Origin: RPQJ01 sp963712815
Lineage (GTDB): Bacteria; Pseudomonadota; Gammaproteobacteria; Steroidobacterales; Steroidobacteraceae
DNA: 64,000 nt
NCBI GenBank assembly: GCA_963712815.1
Contig: CAVQJL010000016.1
Span: 79,585 to 143,584 of the forward strand
Direction: 5' to 3'
Shown: positions 35,791 to 44,673 of the stretch, one piece after another
How the letters are laid out: every line of letters starts with the position of its first letter
Numbering within the stretch: position 1 is the first letter of the stretch
Program-made: the position numbers and the translations under genes
The notes under the pieces: generated by a model
Seen by the model: the letters and a program-made list of their open reading frames with translations, nothing else
Told to the model about the DNA's origin: nothing
Database searches by the model: none

Positions 35791-36313
35791 CGCGCCTCCG
35801 TCCGGTGCGGATCACGGCGATCGCCGCGACCACGGCCGCGAGCAGCAGCACGGAGGTGAGCTCGAAGTGCAGCCAGTAGCGCTCCAGGAACTCGACCGAG
35901 AACGCCCCGACCTCGAACGACGCCGGCGGGCGACCCGGATGATCCTGGGCGAGTTCCGCGGCGGTGACGATGCGCCCGCCTGCCACGGCGGCGCCGAGCG
36001 CGACGGCGAGCAGGCCGGCGAGCGCCACCGAGGGCACCACGGCGCGCCCGTATCGCTCCAGGAAGGACGGGTCGCGCACGTCGAGCAGCATGATGACGTA
36101 CACCATGAAGACCATGACCGCGCCGACGTAGATGAGCACCTGGAAGACCGCGATCACGTGCACGCCGAGGATCGCGTAGATGCCGGCCAGCGAGATCATC
36201 GAACCGATCAGCGCGAGCGCGACGCGCATCGGGTGCCGCGCCACGAGCATCAGCACGCCGCCGGCCAGCGAAGCGGCCGCGAAGAAGTACAGCAGCAGCG
36301 ACTCGACGTTCAT
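35783..36313 (-). CDS. nuoJ: NADH-quinone oxidoreductase subunit J
   Basis: A five-helix membrane subunit of complex I. The 176 residues include the conserved YVGAVMVFMVYVIMLLDV segment, with the third helix that undergoes conformational change in the family. The ATG at 36313 overlaps nuoI by 4 bases; its stop overlaps nuoK by 8 bases. Length is within the normal range. Confidence 0.96.
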   Translation of the reverse strand: MNVESLLLYFFAAASLAGGVLMLVARHPMRVALALIGSMISLAGIYAILGVHVIAVFQVLIYVGAVMVFMVYVIMLLDVRDPSFLERYGRAVVPSVALAGLLAVALGAAVAGGRIVTAAELAQDHPGRPPASFEVGAFSVEFLERYWLHFELTSVLLLAAVVAAIAVIRTGRRRDG

Positions 36314-36888
36314 GGTGCCTCCCCGCTGCGGTTGCCGCCGGCGACGGGGTAGGGCTTGGCGACGTCCTGCCGCGGCTGCCAGTTGAGCAGCTCTTCCTGC
36401 GCGAGCCACATGCGCCCGCGGTCGAAGCCGGGCAGCCCCGGGGTCTCCTTCAGCATGCGGATCGCGTCCTCGGGGCAGGCCTCGACGCAGAAGCCGCAGA
36501 ACACGCAGCGCGAGTAGTCGATCTCGAAGCGCGACGGGTACTTGGGGTGGGCCGCGTCGTCCGGGTCGAAGGCGGCGTCGATCTCGATGCACTGCGCCGG
36601 GCAGATCGTGGCGCACATGTTGCACGCGACGCACTGCGGGCGGCCGTCGGGACGCTGCGTGAGGATGTGCTTGCCGCGGTTGTGGGCGGCGTAGTCGGCG
36701 CGGATCTCTTCCGGGTAGTAGGCGGTGAGGGCGCCCTTGCGGCCCGTCATCCACTTCCACATGTTGGCGACGAACACGCCGCCGGTGATCCTGAGGCCCC
36801 GCAGCACCTCGAAGAGGTAGGCGCGCTCCCACCAGCCCATTTCGGGCTTGTTCCAGTAGCGCTTGCGGACGTATGACCGGCGGCTCAT
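36310..36888 (-). CDS. nuoI: NADH-quinone oxidoreductase subunit I (2x[4Fe-4S])
   Basis: The ferredoxin-like subunit carrying clusters N6a and N6b that hand electrons to NuoB. The 192 residues hold two CxxCxxCxxxCP motifs: CVACNMCATICP and CVFCGFCVEACP, all eight ligands intact. The N-terminus is a little longer than in E. coli. The ATG at 36888 lies 11 bases after nuoH, and the stop overlaps nuoJ by 4 bases. Confidence 0.97.
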   Translation of the reverse strand: MSRRSYVRKRYWNKPEMGWWERAYLFEVLRGLRITGGVFVANMWKWMTGRKGALTAYYPEEIRADYAAHNRGKHILTQRPDGRPQCVACNMCATICPAQCIEIDAAFDPDDAAHPKYPSRFEIDYSRCVFCGFCVEACPEDAIRMLKETPGLPGFDRGRMWLAQEELLNWQPRQDVAKPYPVAGGNRSGEAP

Positions 36889-36899
36889 CCCAAGGGACC

Positions 36900-38036
36900 T
36901 CAGGCGAGCGCCCAGACCGCGATCGCGGTCACGACGATGTTGGCGACGGCGAGCGGCAGCAGGAACCGCCACGCGAAGACGAGAAGCTGGTCCCAGCGGA
37001 AGCGCGGCAGCGTCCAGCGGACCAGGATCTGGAAGCTGCAGATCAGGACGACCTTGGCGAGGAAGGTGAACAGCTGGATGACGACCACCCAGCCGTGGCT
37101 CATCGCGACCAGCTGCCCGCCCGGTAGCACGAAGCCGGCATCCGTCATCCAGGGCAGGTTGTAGCCGCCGAGGAACAGCGTGGTGAACAGGGCCCCGATG
37201 ATCGCGATCTCGATGAACTCCGAGAGCATGAACATGCCCTGCTTCATCGCGCTGTATTCGGTGAAGTACCCCGAGATCAGCTCGGACTCGGCCTCGGGCA
37301 GGTCGAAGGGGATGCGCTTGTTCTCCGCGATCGCGGCGACCATGAAGAGGATCGCGGCGAACGGCTGGTAGACGATGCCCCAGGCCGGGAGGAAGCCGAG
37401 CACCGTGCCCGACTGCTGCTCGACGATCGAGACGAGGTCCACGGTGCCGAAGATGAGGATCAGCCCGAGCACCGTGAGGCCCATCACCAGCTCGTAGGAG
37501 ATGAGCTGCGAGCCCGCGCGAAGGGCGCCGAGCATCGAGAACTTGTTGGCCGACGACCAGCCGGCGAGCATGGCGCCGATGATCGAGATGCCGGCGAAGG
37601 CGAACACCACCAGCAGCCCGGCGTCGAGCGGCGCGATCTGCATCGGGTAGGTCCGGCCGCCGAACCAGTCCGCCAGCGACGGGAACAGCAGGCCCGGATC
37701 GAGCGTGCCGCCGAACGGGATCACCGCGAACACCAGCATCACCGGGGCGAAGGCCAGCCACGGCCCGAGCGCGTAGGCGAGCCGGTCGTACGCGTCGGGC
37801 TTGAAGTCCTCCTTCAGGAGCAGCTTCAGGCCGTCCGCCATGCCGTGGAACAGGCCCCACCAAACCAGCTTCACCTGCGTGAACGGGACGCGCAGGTAGG
37901 CGCGGTTGGCGCCGATGCGGTCCGACATGATCGCCGCCTGCTTGCGCTCCACCCAGGTGAGCACCGCGCCGAAGGTGAGCAGCACCGCGAACGCGTAGGC
38001 GATGTAGACGAGGCTGATCGCCAGGTCGGGGCTCAT
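36900..38036 (-). CDS. nuoH: NADH-quinone oxidoreductase subunit H
   Basis: The membrane subunit forming much of the quinone chamber of complex I. The 378 residues contain eight or more helices and the conserved blocks VERKQAAIMSDRIGANR (N-terminal loop), RAGSQLISYELVMGL, and AENKRIPFDLPEAESELISGY with the charged quinone-site residues. The ATG at 38036 overlaps the nuoG stop by 4 bases. All expected features are present. Confidence 0.97.
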   Translation of the reverse strand: MSPDLAISLVYIAYAFAVLLTFGAVLTWVERKQAAIMSDRIGANRAYLRVPFTQVKLVWWGLFHGMADGLKLLLKEDFKPDAYDRLAYALGPWLAFAPVMLVFAVIPFGGTLDPGLLFPSLADWFGGRTYPMQIAPLDAGLLVVFAFAGISIIGAMLAGWSSANKFSMLGALRAGSQLISYELVMGLTVLGLILIFGTVDLVSIVEQQSGTVLGFLPAWGIVYQPFAAILFMVAAIAENKRIPFDLPEAESELISGYFTEYSAMKQGMFMLSEFIEIAIIGALFTTLFLGGYNLPWMTDAGFVLPGGQLVAMSHGWVVVIQLFTFLAKVVLICSFQILVRWTLPRFRWDQLLVFAWRFLLPLAVANIVVTAIAVWALA

Positions 38037-39467
38037 GGGTGCCCCCGCGCCGGCGCCGCGAGCGCCTTGAAGACGGCCTCGGCGTCCAGCACGGACGCCG
38101 CCTTCGGGAAGCAGGGCTCGAACGCGCTGACGACGCCCTGGAAGTTGGTGTAGTGCCCGGCGCGCTCGGTCTGGATGCTGACAGGCAGGAACACGTCCGC
38201 GTGGCCGTTCTCGGGCTGCAGGTACGAGTTCAGGAAGATGATCTTCGCCTGCGGCGGGATGCGCGCGAAGTCGCAGCCCTCGCCCCAGACCAGCACGAGG
38301 TCGGTGCCGTCGTGGAAGGCCGGCCCGCCCTCGTCGAAGAGCTCCCGCGCCCTGGCGGTGTTCGGGGTTCTTGTCGGGGCGGATGAGCAGGTCGTCCTCG
38401 AGCCGCTCGCCTTCCTCGGGCTGGCAGTCCGTCTTCACGTGCGCGTGGACGAACACTTCGCCGAGGTAGCGCCTGAACGCCTCGAGTTCCTCGTTGGAGC
38501 CCCAGTTCGAGACCAGCGCGATCGGGTGGCGCGCTGCGCCGATCAGCCGGCGCGCGGCGTCGAGCGCCTCGGCCACCGGGACGGGCCGGCCCTTGAGCAT
38601 GGGTTCGTCGGCGCGGACCCGCTCGAAGAAGCGCGCGAGGTCGCGGCCCTTGTTGCAGATCCACGGTCCGTTGACGGCCGGGTTCTCGAGCGGCGTGATG
38701 CGGGCGATGCTCGTGTTCTGCCGCTGGTCGAGGGACTTCACGAACCATTCGGGCTTGCGGTGCCAGACCTGGATGGTGCAGCCGCGCTCGCAGCCGGGGC
38801 ACACCGAAGGCGTGGGCTTCAGGTACCACACGCGCGCCGTGTGCAGGAACTGTCGCGACAGCAGTGCCCCGACCGGGCACAGGTCGATGATGTTGTCGGA
38901 GTACGGGTCCTCGGCGAGCGGGCGGTCCTCGACGGGCCGGATGTTCGACACGTCGCCGCGGCGCTCCACGCCGAGCGCCATGGACTTCGACACCTCGTGC
39001 GTGAAGCGCGTGCAGCGCAGGCACAGGATGCAGCGCTCGTTGTCGAGCAGGATGCGGTTCGAGAGGTTGTAGAACTTGGTCGAGCGCACCTTCTCGTCGC
39101 GCGACAGCGACGCCTCGCCGTTGTACGCGTAGTGGTAGTCCTGCAGCGTGCACTCTCCGGCCTTGTCGCAGATGCCGCAGTCCACCGGGTGGTTGAGCGT
39201 GATGAACTGCAGGATCGCCTTGCGGTGCTCCTTGACGTCATTGGACTCCGTGAACACCTTCATCCCGGCGCTCACCGGCATGTTGCAGGCGATGTCGAGG
39301 CCCCGGCCCTCGACCTCCACGAGGCACATGCGGCAGTTGCCGGCGATCGACAGTTGCGGATGCCAGCAGAAGTAGGGCACGAAGATGCCGTGCTCGCGCG
39401 CCACCTCGAGGACCGTCTGGTCCTCGCGCGCCTCGATGGCCTGCCCGTTTATGAAGATCTCGGGCAT
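38033..39467 (-). CDS. nuoG: NADH-quinone oxidoreductase subunit G, unusually short, one frameshift
   Basis: The Fe-S subunit of complex I. The N-terminal part is complete. N1b ligands are in CWHPQLSIAGNCRMC, the N5 site is HPVDCGICDKAGEC, and N4 uses CILCLRC plus CPVGAL. A fourth set, CPGCERGC with a Cys in WICNKGR, could bind the optional N7 cluster. The frame breaks near 38365: after RPDKNP, reading one base later gives NTARARELFDEGG and runs to the stop overlapping nuoH. With that base removed the protein is only 477 residues, against about 690 or more in most homologues. The molybdopterin-like domain is therefore much reduced. It overlaps nuoF by 19 bases. Confidence 0.88.
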
Positions 39468-40747
39468 TCCAGGTTCCCGTCGTAACGCGACCGCTTGTGC
39501 TCGATGTAGTACTCGAACTCGTCGCGGAACTTGTCGAGGATGCCGCTGATGGCGTAGCCCGCGGCGTCGCCGAGGCCGCAGATCGTGGTGCCGTCGTTGA
39601 ATTTCGAGATGTAGTAGAGGCGCTCGATGTCCTCGGGCCGGCCGTTGCCCGCGACGATGCGGTCCATGATGCGGTGCATCCAGCCCGTGCCGTGGCGGCA
39701 GGGCGTGCACTGCCCGCAGGACTCGTGGTGGTAGAAGCGCATCAGGATCTGCGAGAGCGCCACCATGCAGGTGCCCTCGGCGATCACTATCATGCCGCCG
39801 GAGCCGAGCGTGGAGCCGGCGTCCCACAACGCCTCGTGCGAGAGCGCGAGGTCCTTGATGTCGGCTCCCGTGAGCACCTTCGAGGACACGCCGCCCGGCA
39901 CGACGCACTTGATGGCGCGCCCGCCCGCGATCCCCCCGCAGTCCTCCTCGAGGAACTTCATCCACGGGTAGCCGAGCTCGACCTCGTAGACGCCCGGGCG
40001 GTTGACGTGGCCGGAGACCGAGAAGAGTCGCGTGCCCGGGCTCTTCGCAGTGCCGACCTCTTTGTAGGCCGCGGCGCCGTGCGTAATGATCCAGGCAATG
40101 TTCGACAGCGACTCGACGTTGTTCACCACCGTCGGTCGCTGGTAGAGCCCCTTCACGGTCAGCCGCGGCGGGCGGTTGCGCGGGTAGCTCTTCTTGCCTT
40201 CGAGGGACGCGAGGAGGCCTGATGCCTCGCCGGCGACGTACGCGCCGGCGCCGCGATAGACGACGATGTCGCACGAGAAATCGGTGCCGAGGATGCGCTC
40301 GCCGAAGTAGCCGGCTGCGTAGGCCTCCTCGACCGCTCCGGCGAGCCTGCGGTAGGGCAGGTCGAACTCGCCGCGGATGTAGACGAAGCAGTTGCGGACG
40401 TTGAGCGCGTAGCTCGCGATCAGCATCGACTCGACCAGCATGTGCGGGTTGTTCTCGAGGATCCAGCGGTCCTTGAACGTGCCGGGCTCGCCCTCGTCGG
40501 CGTTGGCGATCAGGTAGTGCGGCTGGCCGTCGTCGTACACCACTACCTGCCATTTGCGGCCCATGGGGAAGGCCGCGCCGCCGCGCCCCTGCAGGCCCGA
40601 GGCGGTGATTTCCTTGCTGACGTCCGCGGGCTTCATCTGCCCGAGCGCCTTGGCGAGCGCGCCGTAGCCGCCGCGCGCGCGATACTCCGCGAGACCGTGC
40701 GAGGTCCCGGTCACCGGGAAAGTCATGATCAGCTGGCGGCCGGGCAT
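39449..40747 (-). CDS. nuoF: NADH-quinone oxidoreductase subunit F (NADH- and FMN-binding)
   Basis: The subunit where NADH is oxidised by FMN. The 432 residues contain the NADH/FMN glycine motifs GLQGRGGAAFPMGRKW and GAGAYVAGEASGLLASLEG, plus the N3 [4Fe-4S] ligands ESCGQCTPCRHGTGW with a later Cys in TICGLGDA. The ATG at 40747 starts 1 base after the nuoE stop; an ATG seven codons later is possible. Its end overlaps nuoG by 19 bases, longer than other overlaps in this operon. Confidence 0.97.
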   Translation of the reverse strand: MPGRQLIMTFPVTGTSHGLAEYRARGGYGALAKALGQMKPADVSKEITASGLQGRGGAAFPMGRKWQVVVYDDGQPHYLIANADEGEPGTFKDRWILENNPHMLVESMLIASYALNVRNCFVYIRGEFDLPYRRLAGAVEEAYAAGYFGERILGTDFSCDIVVYRGAGAYVAGEASGLLASLEGKKSYPRNRPPRLTVKGLYQRPTVVNNVESLSNIAWIITHGAAAYKEVGTAKSPGTRLFSVSGHVNRPGVYEVELGYPWMKFLEEDCGGIAGGRAIKCVVPGGVSSKVLTGADIKDLALSHEALWDAGSTLGSGGMIVIAEGTCMVALSQILMRFYHHESCGQCTPCRHGTGWMHRIMDRIVAGNGRPEDIERLYYISKFNDGTTICGLGDAAGYAISGILDKFRDEFEYYIEHKRSRYDGNLECPRSS

Positions 40748-40748
40748 G

Positions 40749-41213
40749 CTATTTCAGCCCCTCCAGCAGCTCGTTGACCTTCTCGCGCGTGAGGTTCTCG
40801 TGGTAGCCCTCGTTGACCATCATCATGGGCGCGGTGCCGCAGGAGCCGAGGCACTCGACCACGGAGAGCGTGTAGCGGCCGTCGGGCGTGGTCTCGCCAG
40901 GCTTGACCCCGAGCCGCTTCTCGACGTGCGCGAGGATGCTCTCGGCGCCATTCATCGAGCAGCTCACGTTGTGGCAGAACTGAAGGTGCCAGCGGCCGAC
41001 CGGCTTGCGCCGGAACATGGTGTAGAACGACAGCACTTCCTCGATCTGGATCTGCGGCACGCCGAGGTAGGCGGCGAGCTGCTCGATGTCCTCGTCGGCG
41101 ACGTAGCCGCGGTCCTCCTGGATGCGCCGCACGCAGGGCAGCACCAGTGAGGACTCGAAGCCCGCCGGGAAGCGGGCGCGCAGCCTGTCGAGTTCGGGGA
41201 TGAGGTGCTTCAC
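40749..41213 (-). CDS. nuoE: NADH-quinone oxidoreductase subunit E ([2Fe-2S])
   Basis: The thioredoxin-fold subunit with cluster N1a, which works with NuoF. The 154 residues include all four ligands: CHNVSC and later CLGSC. I chose the GTG at 41213 because GGAGAG lies 8 bases upstream and it gives the usual 4-base GTGA overlap with nuoD. An in-frame GTG at 41222 would have the ribosome site too close. It is otherwise a standard NuoE. Confidence 0.95.
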   Translation of the reverse strand: MKHLIPELDRLRARFPAGFESSLVLPCVRRIQEDRGYVADEDIEQLAAYLGVPQIQIEEVLSFYTMFRRKPVGRWHLQFCHNVSCSMNGAESILAHVEKRLGVKPGETTPDGRYTLSVVECLGSCGTAPMMMVNEGYHENLTREKVNELLEGLK

Positions 41214-42436
41214 CTGTCGCACTCTCCGCCGATCATGTTCACGGAGCCGAAGGTCGGCACGATGTCGGCGAGCTGGTAGCCGTCGAGCATCCGGTGCACG
41301 CCGCCCATGTGCACGAACGACGGGCTGCGGCAGTGCACCTTCCAGGGCACGCCGCCACCGACGCTCACGAGGTAGAAGCCGAGCTCGCCGTTCGCGCCCT
41401 CGTGGGCCGAGTACACCTCGCCGGGCGGCACCTGCGGCCCCTCCATCACCAGCTTGAAGTGGTTGATGAGCGACTCGATCTCGGTATAGACGAGCTCCTT
41501 CTCGGGGAAGGTGCAGCGGCGGTCGTCCACGCAGAGCGGGCCCGGCGGCAGCAGGTCCACGAGCTGGCGGATCATGTGCGCCGACTCGTCGATCTCGCGC
41601 ATGCGCACGTAGTAGCGGTCGTAGTTGTCGCCCTTGATTCCGACCGGGACCTCGAAGTCGAGCTCGGCGTAGGCGAGGTAAGGCGTGTCCTTGCGCAGGT
41701 CGCGCGGCACGCCGGTGGAGCGCAGGATCGGGCCGGTGAAGCCCCAGTTCACGGCCTCGGCGGTGGCGATCACGCCCACGTCGCGGGTGCGGTCGATGAA
41801 GATGCGGTTGCGGTCCACGAGGCCGTGCACGCGGCCCGTGAAGGTTTCCATTTCGACGAGGATCTCCTCGAGGCGCTTCAGCCAGCCCTCGGGCAGGTCG
41901 TGCGCGAGCCCGCCGATGCGGCCGTAGCTGTAGGTGACGCGGGCGCCCGTGAGATCGGCGAGGTGCTCGTAGATGTAGTCGCGGATGGTCACGAGGTAGA
42001 GGAACGCGGTCATCGCGCCCAGTTCCATCAGCGCCGCCGCGGTGCAGGTCAGGTGGTCGGCGATGCGCGAGTACTCGGCGAGCAGCGTTCGCAGGTAGCG
42101 GCAGCGCGGGGTGATCTCGATGCCCATCAGCTTCTCGACGGCCTCGCAGTAGGCGAAGTCGTTGATCAGCGCCGAGCAGTAATTAAGCCGGTCCACGTAG
42201 GGGATCAGGTTGTGCCAGGTGTGCGACTCGCACTCCTTCTCGAAGCCGCGGTGCAGGTAGCCGCAGTGCACGTCGGTGCGCACCACCCGCTCGCCGTTGA
42301 GCTCCGCCACGATCTGGATCGTGCCATGCGTCGCGGGGTGCGACGGGCCGATGTTGACGATCACCGAGCCCTCGCGGCTGACCGTGTCGAACGCGGGCCG
42401 GATCGGATTGGGCAGGCTGGTGGGCGGCGCGCTCAT
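41210..42436 (-). CDS. nuoD: NADH-quinone oxidoreductase subunit D
   Basis: The 49-kDa-type subunit that forms the quinone-binding site with NuoB. The 408 residues include NIGPSHPATHGTIQIVAEL, with the conserved quinone-site His, and the C-terminal family ending DIVPTFGSVNMIGGECDR. It is not fused to NuoC, unlike in E. coli. The ATG at 42436 overlaps nuoC by 4 bases. It is evolutionarily related to [NiFe]-hydrogenase large subunits but lacks the nickel cysteines. Confidence 0.97.
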   Translation of the reverse strand: MSAPPTSLPNPIRPAFDTVSREGSVIVNIGPSHPATHGTIQIVAELNGERVVRTDVHCGYLHRGFEKECESHTWHNLIPYVDRLNYCSALINDFAYCEAVEKLMGIEITPRCRYLRTLLAEYSRIADHLTCTAAALMELGAMTAFLYLVTIRDYIYEHLADLTGARVTYSYGRIGGLAHDLPEGWLKRLEEILVEMETFTGRVHGLVDRNRIFIDRTRDVGVIATAEAVNWGFTGPILRSTGVPRDLRKDTPYLAYAELDFEVPVGIKGDNYDRYYVRMREIDESAHMIRQLVDLLPPGPLCVDDRRCTFPEKELVYTEIESLINHFKLVMEGPQVPPGEVYSAHEGANGELGFYLVSVGGGVPWKVHCRSPSFVHMGGVHRMLDGYQLADIVPTFGSVNMIGGECDR

Positions 42437-42915
42437 GGCTTCACGTCCCGGTAGGGCACCAGCGGCTGTTCCTTCAGCTTCGGGTAGTCCTTGCGCAGGG
42501 GATGCCCCACGAAGCCCTCGTAGAGCAGGATCGGGCGCAGGTCGTCGTTGCCGCGGAACACGATCCCGTACATCTCGTGGCACTCGCGCTCCATGTAGCG
42601 CGCGGAGCCGTACAGGGTAACCAGCGTGTCGAGGGTCGAATCGGCCGCCGGGACGCGGGCCTTGACCCGCACCCGCACGAACTCGCGCGTCGAATAGAAG
42701 TGGTAGACCACGTCGAAGCGCGGCTCGCGCTCGGGCCAGTCCACCGCCGTGACGTCGAGGAACAGGTCGAAGCCGAACTTGTCCTTGAGCGCGCAGACCA
42801 CCTCGAGCAGGTCGGCCGGTTCGACCAGCAGCGCCAGCACGCCGTGCGCCACGGTCGCCTCCCGGGTCACGCCGGCGAGGTGCTCGCGAACCTGCTCGAA
42901 GACTGCCTCGCTCAC
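42433..42915 (-). CDS. nuoC: NADH-quinone oxidoreductase subunit C
   Basis: The 30-kDa-type subunit of the peripheral arm. The 160 residues contain the family signature ERECHEMYGIVFRGNDDLRPILLYEGFVGHPLRKDYP. The start is GTG at 42915, 2 bases after the nuoB stop. The protein is short at its N-terminus compared with many homologues, but the conserved core is complete. A separate nuoC is usual outside the enterobacterial lineage. Confidence 0.95.
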   Translation of the reverse strand: MSEAVFEQVREHLAGVTREATVAHGVLALLVEPADLLEVVCALKDKFGFDLFLDVTAVDWPEREPRFDVVYHFYSTREFVRVRVKARVPAADSTLDTLVTLYGSARYMERECHEMYGIVFRGNDDLRPILLYEGFVGHPLRKDYPKLKEQPLVPYRDVKP

Positions 42916-42917
42916 GT

Positions 42918-43421
42918 TCAGAAGCTCTCGTTCACGATGGGGTGGCGGTCGCGGGCGATGCGGTCCTGCAGCTTCATGATGCCGTCGATGACCATCTCGG
43001 GCCGCGGCGGGCAGCCGGGGATGTACAGGTCCACGGGGATGATCTTGTCGATGCCGGGCAGGGCGGCGTAGTTCTGGTAGAAGCCGCCGCTCGTGGCGCA
43101 GACGCCGAAGGCGATGACCCACTTGGGCTCGCACATCTGCTCGTACACTTTCTTCAGGATCGGCGCCTGCTTGTGCGTCACCGTGCCCACCACCATGAGC
43201 AGGTCGGACTGGCGGGGCGTGAAGCGGGGCAGCGCGGCGCCGAAGCGGTCCGTGTCGTAGAGCGTCGAGCTCACCGACATGAACTCCATCGCGCAGCAGG
43301 CGGTCACGAACGGATAGGGGAACAGCGAGAACTTGCGGGCCCAGCCGACGAACTCGTCCTTCTTGGTGGTCAGGAACTCGAAGGCGCCCGAGGGCGCCGT
43401 CCGCGCCGGTTGCGTGGTCAC
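42918..43421 (-). CDS. nuoB: NADH-quinone oxidoreductase subunit B ([4Fe-4S] N2)
   Basis: The subunit carrying cluster N2, the last electron carrier before quinone. The 167 residues hold the ligands: the tandem Cys in TACCAMEFMS, the Cys in GVCATSGG and the Cys in PGCPPRPE. The GTG at 43421 overlaps the nuoA stop by 4 bases. Length and motifs are typical. Confidence 0.97.
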   Translation of the reverse strand: MTTQPARTAPSGAFEFLTTKKDEFVGWARKFSLFPYPFVTACCAMEFMSVSSTLYDTDRFGAALPRFTPRQSDLLMVVGTVTHKQAPILKKVYEQMCEPKWVIAFGVCATSGGFYQNYAALPGIDKIIPVDLYIPGCPPRPEMVIDGIMKLQDRIARDRHPIVNESF

Positions 43422-43783
43422 CTCGTCACCTCCTCGAGCAGCCCGGTGCGCCACACGTAGAGCACGATGAAGACCAGCAGCAGCATGAACACGCCGAAGG
43501 CGGCGAGCAGCGCGCCGGTCAGCGGCTGGGCACCGAGCGCCCACAGGAAGAGGAACACCGTCTCGAGGTCGAACAGGATGAAGATCACGGCGATCGCGTA
43601 GTACTTGACCGGCACCGCCCGCATGTTGTCCTGCTGGATGGGAGTAGCGCCGCACTCGAAGGGTTCGAGCTTGAGGGCCGTAGGCGCGGGCTTCGGACCG
43701 AGCACCCGGTTCATCCACAGCGTCAGCGCCACGAACCCGAGGATCGCGAGCAGGTAGATGAGGAAGGTGCCGTAAGGGTTCAT
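43418..43783 (-). CDS. nuoA: NADH-quinone oxidoreductase subunit A
   Basis: The first gene of the complex I operon. It encodes a three-helix membrane subunit near the quinone entry. The 121 residues include the loop with the conserved Cys (FECGATPIQQ, the region that changes in the active/deactive transition of mitochondrial homologues) and the second-helix acidic cluster FILFDLETVFLF. The ATG at 43783 is followed upstream by the 154-base divergent region shared with frdC. Confidence 0.97.
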   Translation of the reverse strand: MNPYGTFLIYLLAILGFVALTLWMNRVLGPKPAPTALKLEPFECGATPIQQDNMRAVPVKYYAIAVIFILFDLETVFLFLWALGAQPLTGALLAAFGVFMLLLVFIVLYVWRTGLLEEVTR

Positions 43784-43937
43784 CAAGTGCTTCGTGTCGG
43801 TGGAGGGCCGGACTATAGCGCGGGCGAGACTATAGGCAGTGCGCACGTGCCTGCGGCCTGCGGAAAACACTTATGTGCGTGGCGCGCCGCAACGGTCGAA
43901 ATCCGCCCCATCGTCCGCGACATCGGTGGAACCATCC
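43784..43937. promoter_or_regulatory. Divergent nuo / frd promoter region
   Basis: 154 bases between nuoA (leftward) and frdC (rightward). Visible elements are a direct repeat of GACTATAG at 43811-43818 and 43828-43835 (17-base spacing). On the minus strand each copy gives a TATAGT that could serve as the -10 of nuo. There is also a GTGCGCAC palindrome at 43839-43846, and GGCCTGCGGAAAA at 43855-43867, identical to a sequence upstream of hup. No clear -35 boxes are seen. Regulatory roles are inferred. Confidence 0.4.
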
Positions 43938-44673
43938 GTGAGCACGCGAATCGAAGCGCCGCGCTGGCCCGCGCGGCTCGACCTGCTGCAGAGCGGAACG
44001 GGCCTGGCGCTCGGCCTGTTCATGTGGGTCCACATGTTCTTCGTATCGACCATCCTGCTCGGCAAGGACGCGATGTGGACCGTGGCCCGCTTCTTCGAGG
44101 GCTACCACGTCTTCGGCCGACCGCTGCCGTGGCTCGTGTCGATCCTGGTCGCGGTGATCTTCGCGCTCTTCATCGCCCACGCGGCGCTCGCGCTGCGCAA
44201 GTTCCCGGCGAGCTACCGCCAGTACCGTACCTACCGCGAGCACATGAGCGGACTGAAGCACGAGGACACCACGCTCTGGTACTGGCAGGTCGTCACGGGC
44301 TTCGCGCTGTTCTTCATGGCCTCGGTGCACCTGTACATCATGCTGACGCGCCCGGACCGCATCGGGCCCGTTCGAGTCGGCCGACCGGGTCTGGAGCGAC
44401 CTCATGTGGCCGCTGTACCTGGTGATGCTGTTCGCGGTGGAGTTCCACGGCGGCATCGGGCTCTATCGGCTCGCGCTCAAGTGGGGCTGGTTCGCGGGTC
44501 CCGATCCACTCGCCACCCGCCGCCGGCTGCGGGCCTTCAAGTGGACGATCACCGCCTTTTTCCTGCTGCTCGGCCTCGCGACGCTAGCGGCCTACATGAA
44601 GATCGGCATCGAGCACGCCCCGCTGTACGGCGAGCCCTACGTGCCCAGCTGGCTGCGGGAGGGCGCGCCGTGA
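43938..44673 (+). CDS. frdC: Fumarate reductase di-haem cytochrome b subunit (Wolinella type), one frameshift
   Basis: The membrane anchor of a type B complex II. Reading from GTG at 43938, the frame breaks near 44370. After IGP, one base later continues FESADRVWSDLMWPLYLV to a stop that overlaps frdA. With that single base removed the protein has 244 residues and five helices. His32, His81, His131 and His170 then have spacings of 49, 50 and 39, identical to the Wolinella succinogenes haem ligands (44, 93, 143, 182). Glu54 and Glu168 match Wolinella Glu66 (menaquinol oxidation) and Glu180 (E-pathway). This argues for a sequence error rather than a dead gene, and for menaquinone use. Confidence 0.88.

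Noticed and set aside
38033..39467. nuoG as a formate dehydrogenase or another molybdoenzyme
   Set aside because: Position between nuoF and nuoH and the N1b/N5/N4 ligand pattern identify NuoG. The molybdopterin-type region is only a remnant.
44360..44380. Programmed ribosomal frameshifting in frdC and the other interrupted genes
   Set aside because: There is no common slippery sequence. The sites differ, mostly need +1, and cluster toward the window end, which fits sequence errors better.
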